From MWDF01 sp964577435 (GTDB lineage Bacteria > Bacillota > DTU025 > MWDF01): a DNA stretch of 14,799 nt. The notes beneath the pieces were generated by a model that was given only the letters and a program-made list of their open reading frames with translations, was not told where the DNA came from and did no database searches. Location: NCBI GenBank assembly GCA_964577435.1, contig CAZNZD010000037.1, forward strand, positions 1 through 14,799, given 5' to 3'. Positions 1 through 7,581 of the stretch are shown piece by piece. The position numbers were made by a program, and so were the translations under genes. How positions within the stretch are numbered: the first letter of the stretch is position 1; every line of letters begins with the position of its first letter.

Positions 1-1677
1 GATATGCAGGACATAGAGTTCACCATCGAGAACAGGAAGCTCTTCATGCTGCAGGCGAGAAACGGCAAGCGCACCGGCGCAGCGGCCGTAAAAATCGCCG
101 TGGACATGGTTAATGAGGGCCTCATCGATGAGAAGACGGCGGTGCTAAGAGTCGCACCTTCCTCGCTGGACCAGCTCCTGCACCCTATGATAGACCCTAA
201 GGCTAAAGTTGACGCCGTGGCCAAGGGCCTTCCCGCATCGCCCGGCGCCGCAGTCGGCAGGGTTGTGTTCAACGCAGACGATGCCGTCGAGTGGCGCGAG
301 AAGGGTGAGAAGGTAATACTCGTGCGCACCGAGACATCCCCTGAGGACATCTCAGGGATGCACGCCGCACAGGGCATCCTCACCGCCAGGGGCGGCATGA
401 CCTCCCACGCCGCAGTCGTCGCCCGCGGGATGGGCAAGTGCTGCGTAGCAGGTTGCGGTGACGTAATAGTCAACGAGAAGGCGAAGGCCTTCACGGTAAA
501 CGGCCACACAGTCAAGGAAGGCGACTGGGTCACGATTAACGGCAGCACCGGCCAGTTGATGCTGGGCCAGGTGAAGCTGGTATCGCCCGAGCTTTCCGGC
601 GACTTCGGAATCCTCATGGGATGGGCTGACAAGTTCCGCGCACTCAAGGTCCGCACGAACGCCGATACCCCTAAGGACGCCGCGCAGGCAAGGCAGTTCG
701 GCGCCGAGGGAATAGGCCTCACAAGGACTGAGCACATGTTCTTCGCCGAGGACCGCATAAAGGCAGTCCGCGAGATGATCCTCGCCGACAACGTAGAGGA
801 AAGGAAGGCGGCCCTTGCCAAGGTGCAGCCCTACCAGAAGGAGGACTTCATAGGCATATTCGAGGCCATGGAGAGCCTCCCTGTAACCATAAGGCTACTT
901 GACCCGCCTCTTCACGAGTTCCTGCCTCAGCCGGACATGCACAAGCAGATAGAGGAGCTTGCGCATGAGCTCGGAGTGTCCAAGCAGAAGATAGTCGACA
1001 GGATCGAGTCGCTTCACGAGCTTAATCCGATGCTCGGCTTCCGCGGCTGCCGCCTCGGGATAGTCTTCCCTGAGATCTTCGACATGCAGATAACCGCCAT
1101 ATTCGAGGCAGCCTGCGAGCTGAAGAAGAAGGGCGTCAACGTCATACCTGAGGTCATGTTCCCGCTGGTGGGCACGACCACAGAGATGAAGATGCTGAAG
1201 GACTCGGCAGTGAAGCTTGCCGACAAGATAATCGCCGATTACGGCGTGAAGCTCGAGTATATGATGGGTACGATGATAGAGATTCCCAGGGCGGCTGTCA
1301 TCGCTGACCTCATAGCCAAGGACGCCGAGTTCTTCAGCTTCGGAACCAACGACCTCACCCAGATGACGTTCGGCTACAGCCGCGACGACGCCGGCAAGTT
1401 CCTTCCCGTATATGTTGACAAGAAGGTGCTGAAGGCCGACCCGTTCCAGACTGTGGACACAGAGGGCGTGGGCAAGCTCGTCGAGATGGCAGTGAAGCTT
1501 GGCCGCACCACCAGGCACGACCTGAAGTGCGGAGTATGCGGCGAGCACGGCGGAGACCCGGATTCAGTGGAATTCTTCCACGGTGTGGGATTGAACTACG
1601 TCTCATGCTCACCGTTCAGGGTGCCGATAGCACGCCTTGCAGCAGCGCACGCGAACCTCAAGAACCCCAGGAAGTAG
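1..1677 (+). CDS. ppdK: Pyruvate, phosphate dikinase, C-terminal part (5' truncated by window)
   Basis: Interconverts pyruvate + ATP + Pi with PEP + AMP + PPi in the cytoplasm, a reversible glycolytic/gluconeogenic step common in anaerobes. 558 residues are visible of a protein usually about 870-880 long; the reading frame is open from base 1, so the start and most of the ATP-grasp domain lie outside. Seen in order: the end of the nucleotide-binding domain (FMLQARNGKRT), the swivelling phosphohistidine domain with TARGGMTSHAAVVARG (catalytic His codon at 406-408), then the PEP/pyruvate-binding TIM barrel with GLTRTEHMFF, FSFGTNDLTQMTFGYSRDD and the C-terminal GVCGEHGGDP containing the catalytic Cys. 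The end (CSPFRVPIARLAAAHA) is the normal family C-terminus, so the 3' end is intact. A strong terminator follows. Identification is essentially certain from the three active-site motifs. Confidence 0.97.
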   Translation, partial: DMQDIEFTIENRKLFMLQARNGKRTGAAAVKIAVDMVNEGLIDEKTAVLRVAPSSLDQLLHPMIDPKAKVDAVAKGLPASPGAAVGRVVFNADDAVEWREKGEKVILVRTETSPEDISGMHAAQGILTARGGMTSHAAVVARGMGKCCVAGCGDVIVNEKAKAFTVNGHTVKEGDWVTINGSTGQLMLGQVKLVSPELSGDFGILMGWADKFRALKVRTNADTPKDAAQARQFGAEGIGLTRTEHMFFAEDRIKAVREMILADNVEERKAALAKVQPYQKEDFIGIFEAMESLPVTIRLLDPPLHEFLPQPDMHKQIEELAHELGVSKQKIVDRIESLHELNPMLGFRGCRLGIVFPEIFDMQITAIFEAACELKKKGVNVIPEVMFPLVGTTTEMKMLKDSAVKLADKIIADYGVKLEYMMGTMIEIPRAAVIADLIAKDAEFFSFGTNDLTQMTFGYSRDDAGKFLPVYVDKKVLKADPFQTVDTEGVGKLVEMAVKLGRTTRHDLKCGVCGEHGGDPDSVEFFHGVGLNYVSCSPFRVPIARLAAAHANLKNPRK

Positions 1678-1701
1678 AGCCGGAGGGAACCGGATGCCTA
1701 T

Positions 1702-1743
1702 ACCGGGGGGCGGGTCATGATGACCCCCTCCCGGTTTTATTTG
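1702..1743 (+). terminator. Rho-independent terminator after ppdK
   Basis: Long GC-rich inverted repeat: ACCGGG...GGGTCA (1702-1717) pairs with TGACCCCCTCCCGGT (about 1721-1735) with one bulge and a short loop, followed by TTTTATTT. It lies 25 bases after the ppdK stop and separates ppdK from the dgt-dnaG-rpoD block. Confidence 0.88.
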
Positions 1744-1812
1744 CCGCTCTGTGCCCCTCTACGAAGGAACAGGAGGCGCTTACGGGGAATGTATAACTCG
1801 GAGGTGCCGCAA

Positions 1813-2847
1813 ATGGAACATCGCCTCGCTTTGGAGAACAAGGAGAGAAAGACCCTGTCACAATATGCTTCCTTTTCCGACTCCAGCCGCGGAAGGCAGA
1901 GGCAGGAGGAGGAGGATGTTCTCAGGACGTGCTTCCAAAGGGACAGGGACAGGATAATCCACTGCAAGGCCTTCAGGAGGCTGAAGCACAAGACGCAGGT
2001 GTTCTACTCCCCTGAGGGCGACCATTACAGGACCAGGCTCACTCACACGCTCGAGGTGTCGCAGATAGCAAGGACTATCGCATCCGCCCTGGAGCTGAAT
2101 GAGAACCTGACGGAGGCGATTGCGCTGGGGCATGATCTGGGCCATACGCCCTTCGGGCATGCGGGGGAGGCGGCGCTTAACACTGTCGTAAGCGGCGGGT
2201 TCATGCATAACGTCCAGAGCATTAGGGTGGTTGACCACGTTGAGAAGAGGGAAGGGCATGAGGAGCCCGGTCTTAACCTGACATGGGAGGTCCGCGACGG
2301 GATACTTGCCCACAGCTGGGGATGGGAGCCGAAGGCGAGCACTCTGGAGGGCCAGGTTGTGATGCTCGCCGACAAGATAGCTTACATCAACCACGACTTC
2401 GATGATGCCGTAAGGGCAGGTGTGGTGGGCGAGGGGGATGTCCCGAAGGAAGTAAGGGCGCTTCTCGGGGCAGACAGGAGTACCCGGCTGAACACCCTTG
2501 TTATGGACGCCATAGATGAAAGCTACGGCAAAGGCGGGATCCTGCTCAGCAAGGATGCAGAGTACGGGCTTAACGTCATGAGGGACTTCATGTTCGACAG
2601 GGTGTATCTGAACCAGGGGGCGGCGAAGGCGGAATCCGAGAGGTGCAAGAGGCTTGTAATACAGCTCTACCTGTATTACTCGAACTTCCCTGAGGAGCTT
2701 CAGAAGGATTCTTGCTACAGCTTCGATGCTTCAGACCCGCACGCCGTGTCAAGGGCGGCGGTAGATTATATAGCCGGGATGACCGACAGGTTCGCCGTGA
2801 TGGTCTTCTCCAGGATCTACATACCTAAGCCTTGGCAGATATTCTAA
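1813..2847 (+). CDS. dgt: dGTPase-like deoxynucleoside triphosphate triphosphohydrolase (HD superfamily)
   Basis: Predicted to hydrolyse dNTPs (classically dGTP) to the deoxynucleoside and triphosphate, adjusting dNTP pools. 344 residues, the size of the shorter bacterial dGTPase-like proteins rather than the ~500-residue E. coli Dgt. Seen: the N-terminal family block DRDRIIHCKAFRRLKHKTQV (residues 45-64), then metal-binding HD residues His78 (RLTHTLEV), His107-Asp108 (ALGHDLGHTPFGHAGE) and Asp187 (LADKIAY). The start at 1813 is chosen because GGAGGT (1800-1805) lies 7 bases upstream; an in-frame ATG at 1789 would add 8 residues but has a poorer site (AGGAGG 13 bases away). The gene lies 7 bases before dnaG and is probably cotranscribed with it. 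No convincing promoter is visible between the ppdK terminator and the start. True substrate specificity (dGTP or several dNTPs) cannot be read from the sequence. Confidence 0.92.
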   Translation: MEHRLALENKERKTLSQYASFSDSSRGRQRQEEEDVLRTCFQRDRDRIIHCKAFRRLKHKTQVFYSPEGDHYRTRLTHTLEVSQIARTIASALELNENLTEAIALGHDLGHTPFGHAGEAALNTVVSGGFMHNVQSIRVVDHVEKREGHEEPGLNLTWEVRDGILAHSWGWEPKASTLEGQVVMLADKIAYINHDFDDAVRAGVVGEGDVPKEVRALLGADRSTRLNTLVMDAIDESYGKGGILLSKDAEYGLNVMRDFMFDRVYLNQGAAKAESERCKRLVIQLYLYYSNFPEELQKDSCYSFDASDPHAVSRAAVDYIAGMTDRFAVMVFSRIYIPKPWQIF

Positions 2848-2854
2848 GCGGAGG

Positions 2855-4684
2855 GTGAGAAAAGAATTGCCAGGAGGGATACCTGAGGAAGTAATAGAGC
2901 GGATAAGGGCAGGCACTGACATTGTGAGCCTTATATCCGAGTACATAAGCCTCAGGCAGAACGGCCCGAGGTATATCGGGTTATGCCCCTTCCACAACGA
3001 GAAGACGCCCTCTTTCTCGGTCAGCAGGGATAAGCAGCTGTATTACTGCTTCGGGTGCCACGCCTCCGGAAATGCGATCAGCTTCGTGATGAACATGGAC
3101 GGGATGAGCTTCATAGAGGCGGTCAGGAAGCTTGGACTCAGGATGGGAATAGACGTCTCGGAGCACCTCGAAAACGATACAGAGAGGCAGAAGAGGCAAT
3201 TCAGGGAGCAGATCATTGACGCGTGCGAGGCCGCCTCAAGATATTACTCCTGGATGCTGACGGATTCGAAGCTTGGCGACAAGTGCCGCGGATACGTCGA
3301 GTCAAGGGGCATCGGTGATGATGCAGTGAAGGCTTTCGGCCTGGGATATGCGCCTTCGGGGCAGTCTATGGACCTTCTGTCCGCCTATCTTGGCAAGAAG
3401 GGGTTTGACGAGAAGATCCTTCTGGAATCGGGGCTTTCGCTTAAGAAAAAGTACGGCCCCGGCCTTATGGACGCTTTCAGGGACAGGCTGATGTTCCCGA
3501 TTAGAAACTCCTACGGGAAGGCGGTTGCCTTCGGCGGGAGGATCATCTCAGAGGACGGCAGGCCGAAGTACATAAACAGCAAGGAGGGCCCGGCGTACTC
3601 CAAGAGGGCGAACCTATATAACCTGCACCTGGCGGCCCCTGTGGCCAGGACGACTGGTAGGATGGTCCTCTGCGAAGGATACCTAGATGTGATTGCAGTC
3701 TGGAACTCCGGGGTCAAGGAGGTTGTAGCGTCGCTTGGAACAGCCCTTACCCAAGAGCAGTCGAAACTTATAGCAAGGCATGCGGCTAAGGCGCTTATTA
3801 GCTACGACGCGGACAGTGCGGGCTCCGCCGCCACATCGAAAGGGGTAAAGCTCCTTGAGGATGCAGGGCTTGAGGTTAAGGTCGTGATGATGCCCTCCGG
3901 CGAGGACCCGGACAGCCTGTACAGGAAGGCCGGCGCTGCAAGGCTGAGGGAAGCGATTGACGGCGCCGCAAGCTATATCAGGTTCCAGGTGGAAAGCGCC
4001 ATGTCGCAGGCTGACATATCCGGTAGGGACGGCAAGCTGTCGGCTGTGAGGAGGCTAGTCTCGATAATTGCCTCAAGCTCGGATGCCGTAACCAGGGCGG
4101 AGCTTGTCAGGGAGATTTCAGGAAGGCTTGCGGTGGCACCTGACGCAATGTCGCAGGACGTCTCCAAGCTGCTCAGAAGGCAGTCCGGGGCGCAGCAGCA
4201 GAGGCGCGGGGACGATGACGGGGAGGGCGAGCGCCGCTACTACGAGGCAAGCGGTTTCTCATACGCGATAGCGGAGACAGAGAGGGCGATTCTAAGCCTT
4301 TGCGCGAAGGATCCCAAATTGATAAAAATGGTTTTGGAGAGATTGCCTGAAGGATTTGAAGCGGAAGGCAGCGAAGAGTTATATAAAGCGATGGCTTCGC
4401 TTTGGGATGATGGCAAGGCCATTGACGAGAGGCTCCTGGCTATGCTCGATGGCAGGCACAGGGAGATGGCAGCAAAGCTTCTCCTTGAGGCCGACAGGGC
4501 GTTCAGCGACATCGACAAGGCCATAGCCGCCTTAAGGGCGATAAAAGCCAGAAGAAGGCTTAGGGACATTGATATCTGCATACGCAAGGCCGAGGCTGAA
4601 GGCAAGACCGAGGAGGTCGAACCGCTTCAGCGGGAGCAGAAGGAGTTAAGGGATAAATTGGGAAACAGGACGGCGTTATACTGA
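2855..4684 (+). CDS. dnaG: DNA primase
   Basis: Synthesises RNA primers at the replication fork together with the DnaB helicase. 609 residues, normal length. Domains: CHC2-type zinc finger with Cys44, His47, Cys65 and Cys68 (CPFHNEKTPSF...YYCFGCHASGN); RNA polymerase/TOPRIM core with Glu274 (LCEGYLDVI), Asp318/Asp320 (SYDADSAG) and PSGEDPDSL at 348-355; then a less conserved helical C-terminus that should bind DnaB. The start is uncertain. GTG at 2855 directly abuts GGAGG (2850-2854), which is too close for normal initiation; an in-frame TTG at 2867 (LPGGIPEEVIERI) lies about 8 bases after GGTGA and matches the usual DnaG N-terminus equally well. The stop TGA overlaps the rpoD ATG (TGATG at 4682-4686), implying translational coupling. 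Confidence 0.95.
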   Translation: MRKELPGGIPEEVIERIRAGTDIVSLISEYISLRQNGPRYIGLCPFHNEKTPSFSVSRDKQLYYCFGCHASGNAISFVMNMDGMSFIEAVRKLGLRMGIDVSEHLENDTERQKRQFREQIIDACEAASRYYSWMLTDSKLGDKCRGYVESRGIGDDAVKAFGLGYAPSGQSMDLLSAYLGKKGFDEKILLESGLSLKKKYGPGLMDAFRDRLMFPIRNSYGKAVAFGGRIISEDGRPKYINSKEGPAYSKRANLYNLHLAAPVARTTGRMVLCEGYLDVIAVWNSGVKEVVASLGTALTQEQSKLIARHAAKALISYDADSAGSAATSKGVKLLEDAGLEVKVVMMPSGEDPDSLYRKAGAARLREAIDGAASYIRFQVESAMSQADISGRDGKLSAVRRLVSIIASSSDAVTRAELVREISGRLAVAPDAMSQDVSKLLRRQSGAQQQRRGDDDGEGERRYYEASGFSYAIAETERAILSLCAKDPKLIKMVLERLPEGFEAEGSEELYKAMASLWDDGKAIDERLLAMLDGRHREMAAKLLLEADRAFSDIDKAIAALRAIKARRRLRDIDICIRKAEAEGKTEEVEPLQREQKELRDKLGNRTALY

Positions 4685-5856
4685 TGGGTGCCAGAAAGCA
4701 GAAGGCCCAGGAGCCTCAGGTCGAGAAGACCGAGATCATAGTGGGTGAGGCTATAACCGATCCCAAATACGAGGCGCTGCTGGAAATCGGAAAGCAGCGC
4801 GGAATAATCACATACAAGGACGTTCAGGATTCCTACGCAGGCGACGACATATCGCCAGACAGGATGGACGATATATTCGACGCGCTCGCTGAGCAGGGTT
4901 TCCCGGTTGACAGGGACGACATAGCGGAGACGACCCTGATTGCGGAAGATGCCGAAGAGGAGATACCTGCCGAGGAGCTTGTGGAGGAAGCCGAGCTCGA
5001 TATGGCATTGGTGCCCCCCGAGGGGGCATACATAGATGATCCGGTCAGGATGTACCTTAAGGAGATCGGAAGGGTGCCGCTTCTGACCGGCGAAGAGGAA
5101 GTCGAGTTCGCAAAGCGCATAGAGAACAAGGATGAGGATGCCAAAAGGCGGCTTACTGAAGCGAACCTTAGGCTCGTCGTTTCAATAGCGAAGAGATATG
5201 TCGGAAGGGGCATGCTGTTCCTTGACCTAATCCAGGAGGGGAACCTGGGGCTTCTGAAGGCGGTCGAGAAATTCGACTATCGAAAGGGCTACAAGTTCTC
5301 GACTTATGCCACCTGGTGGATCAGGCAGGCCATAACAAGGGCCATAGCGGACCAGGCAAGGACCATAAGGATACCTGTTCATATGGTAGAGACCATCAAC
5401 AAGCTCATCAGGATTCAAAGGCAGCTCCTCCAGGAGAAGGGCAGGGAGCCTACCATGGAGGAGATCGGCGAGCTCATGAGCCTTACGCCCGACAGGGTGA
5501 GGGAGATAATCAAGATCTCGCAGGAGCCTGTCTCCCTTGAGACTCCTATCGGCGAAGAGGAGGATTCTCATCTGGGCGACTTCATAGAGGATGAGGATGC
5601 ACCTGCACCGCCTGAGGTCGCTTCGTTCACGTTACTTAAAGAGCAGCTCGGAGAGGTGCTTGATTCCCTTTCATCGAGGGAGCGCGATGTGCTTAGGCTC
5701 AGATTCGGCCTTGAGGACGGCAGGGCGAGGACATTGGAGGAAGTAGGCCAGGTCTTCGGCGTGACAAGGGAGAGGATAAGGCAGATAGAGGCGAAGGCAT
5801 TGAGGAAACTGAGGCAGCCGAGCCGCTCCAAGAAACTGCGGGACTATCTGGACTAG
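4684..5856 (+). CDS. rpoD: Primary RNA polymerase sigma factor (sigma-70/sigma-A)
   Basis: Directs RNA polymerase to housekeeping promoters. 390 residues, typical of the compact Gram-positive type without the large non-conserved insert of E. coli RpoD. Region 1.1-like N-terminus (about 25-75) and an acidic linker (about 85-108); region 1.2 at DDPVRMYLKEIGRVPLLT (118-135); region 2 with RLVVSIAKRYVGRGM and LDLIQEGNLGLLKAVEKFDY; region 2.4 with YATWWIRQAITRAIADQ (208-224), the -10 recognition helix; region 3 at 225-300; region 4.2 helix-turn-helix with EEVGQVFGVTRERIRQIEAK (352-371), the -35 recognition part. The ATG overlaps the dnaG stop by one base and has only a weak ribosome binding site, so translation is probably coupled to dnaG. 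The intact 2.4 and 4.2 elements agree with the consensus-like promoters found in this window. Confidence 0.97.
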   Translation: MGARKQKAQEPQVEKTEIIVGEAITDPKYEALLEIGKQRGIITYKDVQDSYAGDDISPDRMDDIFDALAEQGFPVDRDDIAETTLIAEDAEEEIPAEELVEEAELDMALVPPEGAYIDDPVRMYLKEIGRVPLLTGEEEVEFAKRIENKDEDAKRRLTEANLRLVVSIAKRYVGRGMLFLDLIQEGNLGLLKAVEKFDYRKGYKFSTYATWWIRQAITRAIADQARTIRIPVHMVETINKLIRIQRQLLQEKGREPTMEEIGELMSLTPDRVREIIKISQEPVSLETPIGEEEDSHLGDFIEDEDAPAPPEVASFTLLKEQLGEVLDSLSSRERDVLRLRFGLEDGRARTLEEVGQVFGVTRERIRQIEAKALRKLRQPSRSKKLRDYLD

Positions 5857-5859
5857 CAC

Positions 5860-5889
5860 TTGACTGCAGGTATATGCCTGTAGTATACA
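5860..5889 (+). promoter_or_regulatory. Sigma-70-type promoter of tRNA-Asn
   Basis: TTGACT (5860-5865) and TATACA (5884-5889) are separated by 18 bases, placing the transcription start a few bases before the tRNA. The spacer contains an inverted repeat (CTGCAGG at 5864-5870 with CCTGTAG at 5877-5883). Confidence 0.7.
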
Positions 5890-5903
5890 TAGTTATGTGC
5901 CGT

Positions 5904-5978
5904 TCCTCGATAGCTCAGCGGTAGAGCAACCGGCTGTTAACCGGTGGGTCGCAGGTTCGAATCCTGCTCGGGGAGCCA
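5904..5978 (+). tRNA. tRNA-Asn (anticodon GTT), CCA encoded
   Basis: A complete cloverleaf can be drawn. Acceptor TCCTCGA (5904-5910) pairs with TCGGGGA (5968-5974) with one G-U; D arm GCTC/GAGC; anticodon stem ACCGG (5929-5933)/CCGGT (5941-5945) with loop CTGTTAA, anticodon GTT at 5936-5938; T arm GCAGG/CCTGC with loop TTCGAAT. The discriminator is G, and CCA (5976-5978) is encoded. It lies 47 bases after rpoD, with its own promoter and a following terminator; readthrough from rpoD is possible because no terminator precedes it. Confidence 0.96.
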
Positions 5979-5986
5979 TTATTTTG

Positions 5987-6014
5987 GAGCCGTCTCATGT
6001 TGGCGGCTCTTTCT
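5987..6014 (+). terminator. Rho-independent terminator after tRNA-Asn
   Basis: GAGCCG (5987-5992) pairs with CGGCTC (6004-6009) around an 11-base loop and is followed by TTTCTT. It begins 8 bases after the tRNA CCA end. Confidence 0.75.
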
Positions 6015-6112
6015 TCGTCCCGAGGAGGATTCTAGCTGTTATCTAGAGGAAGTCCCTCTTGAAATCTGCCCATTTGACTGCGTCTGCTGGAGCATAGTGT
6101 CAATGGCGGTAT

Positions 6113-6118
6113 TATAAT
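6113..6118 (+). promoter_or_regulatory. Possible -10 element for the MATE exporter gene
   Basis: A perfect TATAAT lies 47 bases before the exporter ATG. No good -35 sits at 16-18 bases; TTGACT at 6074-6079 is too far upstream to be its partner. Between the tRNA terminator and this point I see only short inverted repeats (AGAGG/CCTCT near 6044-6058) and no recognised riboswitch. Confidence 0.4.
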
Positions 6119-6164
6119 ATTCTGGTAATCGCGTTCCATAGAGGACGGACTAAAGGGGTAAGAA

Positions 6165-7508
6165 ATGCTTAAGGACATGACCCGCGGCAGCGAAACAGGA
6201 CATATACTTGCATTTACATTGCCTCTAGTGCTGGGAAACCTTTTTCAGCAGGCATACAACATGGTAGATGCCATAGTCGTCGGAAGATACATCGGCCATA
6301 ACGCGCTGGCGGCGGTGGGGACGTCATTCCCCGTGCTTTATCTTATGGTCTCCATGGTCCTCGGCATGACAATCGGCGCTTCTGTTGTGATCTCCCAGCT
6401 GTTCGGGGCCAAGGATTACCGGAAGCTCAAGAGGGCGATCTCCACTTTCATCTTCGTGCTCATAGCGACTGCGGCAGTAATCAGCCTTGTCGGGATCTTC
6501 ATGACTAAGCCCCTTCTTCACCTTCTTAGGACGCCGGCCGACGTGATAGATGATGCAGCAGCTTACATGGCAGTCACATTTGCGGGCACAGTTTTCCTTT
6601 TCGGATATAACGCGATTTCTGGCGTGTTGCGCGGCCTGGGAGATTCCAAGACTCCGCTCTATTTCCTGATGCTGTCATCGCTCCTGAACATATACCTTGA
6701 CATACTGTTCGTAACAGAGTTCAAGCTCGGGGTGGCTGGGGTCGCTTATGCCACCATGATATCCCAGGCCTTCTCAATGATACTCTGCCTGGTCTACGCC
6801 TACACCAGGATAGAGCTGTTCCACTTCTCCCGAAGGGATTGGGTGTTCGACAGGGAGATAATGAGGTCGACTTTGAAGCTGGGGATACCCGCTTCGATAC
6901 AGCAGGTGCTTTCCTCAGCGGGCATGATGGTGATGCAGGGTTTCGTCAATAGCTTCGGTTCGATAACGATGGCGGCTTTCACGGCGGCAAGCAGGGTGGA
7001 CTCAATCGCGGTGATGCCGATACAAAGCCTCGGAATGGCGATTACTACATTTACGGCCCAGAACATGGGCGCTGAATGCCATGACCGGATCAGGAAAGCA
7101 TTCAAGTCGACAATAGCAATGACCATAGGAGTCTGCGCGGTCGCCGCCGCCGTCATGATAATATTCGGCAATCAATTGATCGGCATGTTCGTGACAAGGC
7201 TTGAACCCAAGGTCATTGAGCAGGGCAGGCAGTACCTTCTGATCGTGTCCGCATTCTATGTACTAGCAGGCATAATGTTCGTCACGACTGGCATGCTAAG
7301 AGGAGCGGGGGACATGATACCTTCATCCGCATCTACACTCGTTTCGCTTGGAGTGCGGATAGCCGCCACTTGGCTTCTGGCCCTGCACACGGCTCTGGGG
7401 TATCTGGGCATATGGTGGGCGATACCGATAGGCTGGCTGTTCGGGCTCGGGGTAGCCGTCTTCAGGTACAGGGAGGGCGGCTGGAAGAGCAAGAAGGTTC
7501 TTACATAG
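6165..7508 (+). CDS. MATE-family multidrug/organic cation exporter
   Basis: Inner-membrane antiporter of the MATE (NorM/DinF-like) family, expected to use a Na+ or H+ gradient to export cationic compounds. 447 residues with about 12 hydrophobic helices in two homologous halves. The N-terminal half opens with the family pattern LPLVLGNLFQQAYNMVDAIV, followed by VGRYIGHNALAAVG; ISGVLRGLGDSKTPLYF near residues 150-166 is also typical. The second half repeats the pattern with GIPASIQQVLSSAGMMVMQG and AFTAASRVDSIAVMPIQSLG, then GMLRGAGDMIPSS. The ATG at 6165 follows AAGGGG (6153-6158) at good spacing. It stands alone between a tRNA terminator and a convergent-gene terminator, so it is probably monocistronic. 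The substrate cannot be inferred. Confidence 0.93.
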   Translation: MLKDMTRGSETGHILAFTLPLVLGNLFQQAYNMVDAIVVGRYIGHNALAAVGTSFPVLYLMVSMVLGMTIGASVVISQLFGAKDYRKLKRAISTFIFVLIATAAVISLVGIFMTKPLLHLLRTPADVIDDAAAYMAVTFAGTVFLFGYNAISGVLRGLGDSKTPLYFLMLSSLLNIYLDILFVTEFKLGVAGVAYATMISQAFSMILCLVYAYTRIELFHFSRRDWVFDREIMRSTLKLGIPASIQQVLSSAGMMVMQGFVNSFGSITMAAFTAASRVDSIAVMPIQSLGMAITTFTAQNMGAECHDRIRKAFKSTIAMTIGVCAVAAAVMIIFGNQLIGMFVTRLEPKVIEQGRQYLLIVSAFYVLAGIMFVTTGMLRGAGDMIPSSASTLVSLGVRIAATWLLALHTALGYLGIWWAIPIGWLFGLGVAVFRYREGGWKSKKVLT

Positions 7509-7532
7509 GGAAAAGGCTCATGCGCATGAAAT

Positions 7533-7564
7533 AAGCGCGGGTACGATTGAGTCCCCGCGCTTTC
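7533..7564. terminator. Probable bidirectional terminator between MATE gene and glpK
   Basis: AAGCGCGGG (7533-7541) pairs with CCCGCGCTT (about 7554-7562). The plus strand continues with TTTC, and the minus strand with TTATTTC after the stem. It lies between two convergent genes (stops at 7508 and 7582), so it can serve both. Confidence 0.75.
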
Positions 7565-7581
7565 AATTCACGCTTTTCCTA

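Noticed and set aside
895..1548. Long open frame on the minus strand inside ppdK (217 codons)
   Set aside because: It is antisense to an unmistakable ppdK domain, has no ribosome binding site, and its translation has low-complexity shadow composition.
1789..1798. ATG at 1789 as dgt start and TATAAC at 1792 as a -10 box
   Set aside because: The ATG at 1813 has a far better Shine-Dalgarno. A -10 at 1792 would start transcription inside that ribosome binding site and has no -35 partner.
5971..5992. Repeated GGAGCC near the tRNA 3' end as an integration site
   Set aside because: The match is only 6 bases, is explained by the terminator stem, and no integrase or mobile gene is nearby.
6012..6112. 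Possible structured RNA upstream of the MATE gene
   Set aside because: Only short unrelated inverted repeats (CTAG/CTAG, AGAGG/CCTCT) are seen; no conserved riboswitch core such as guanidine or preQ1 types could be matched.
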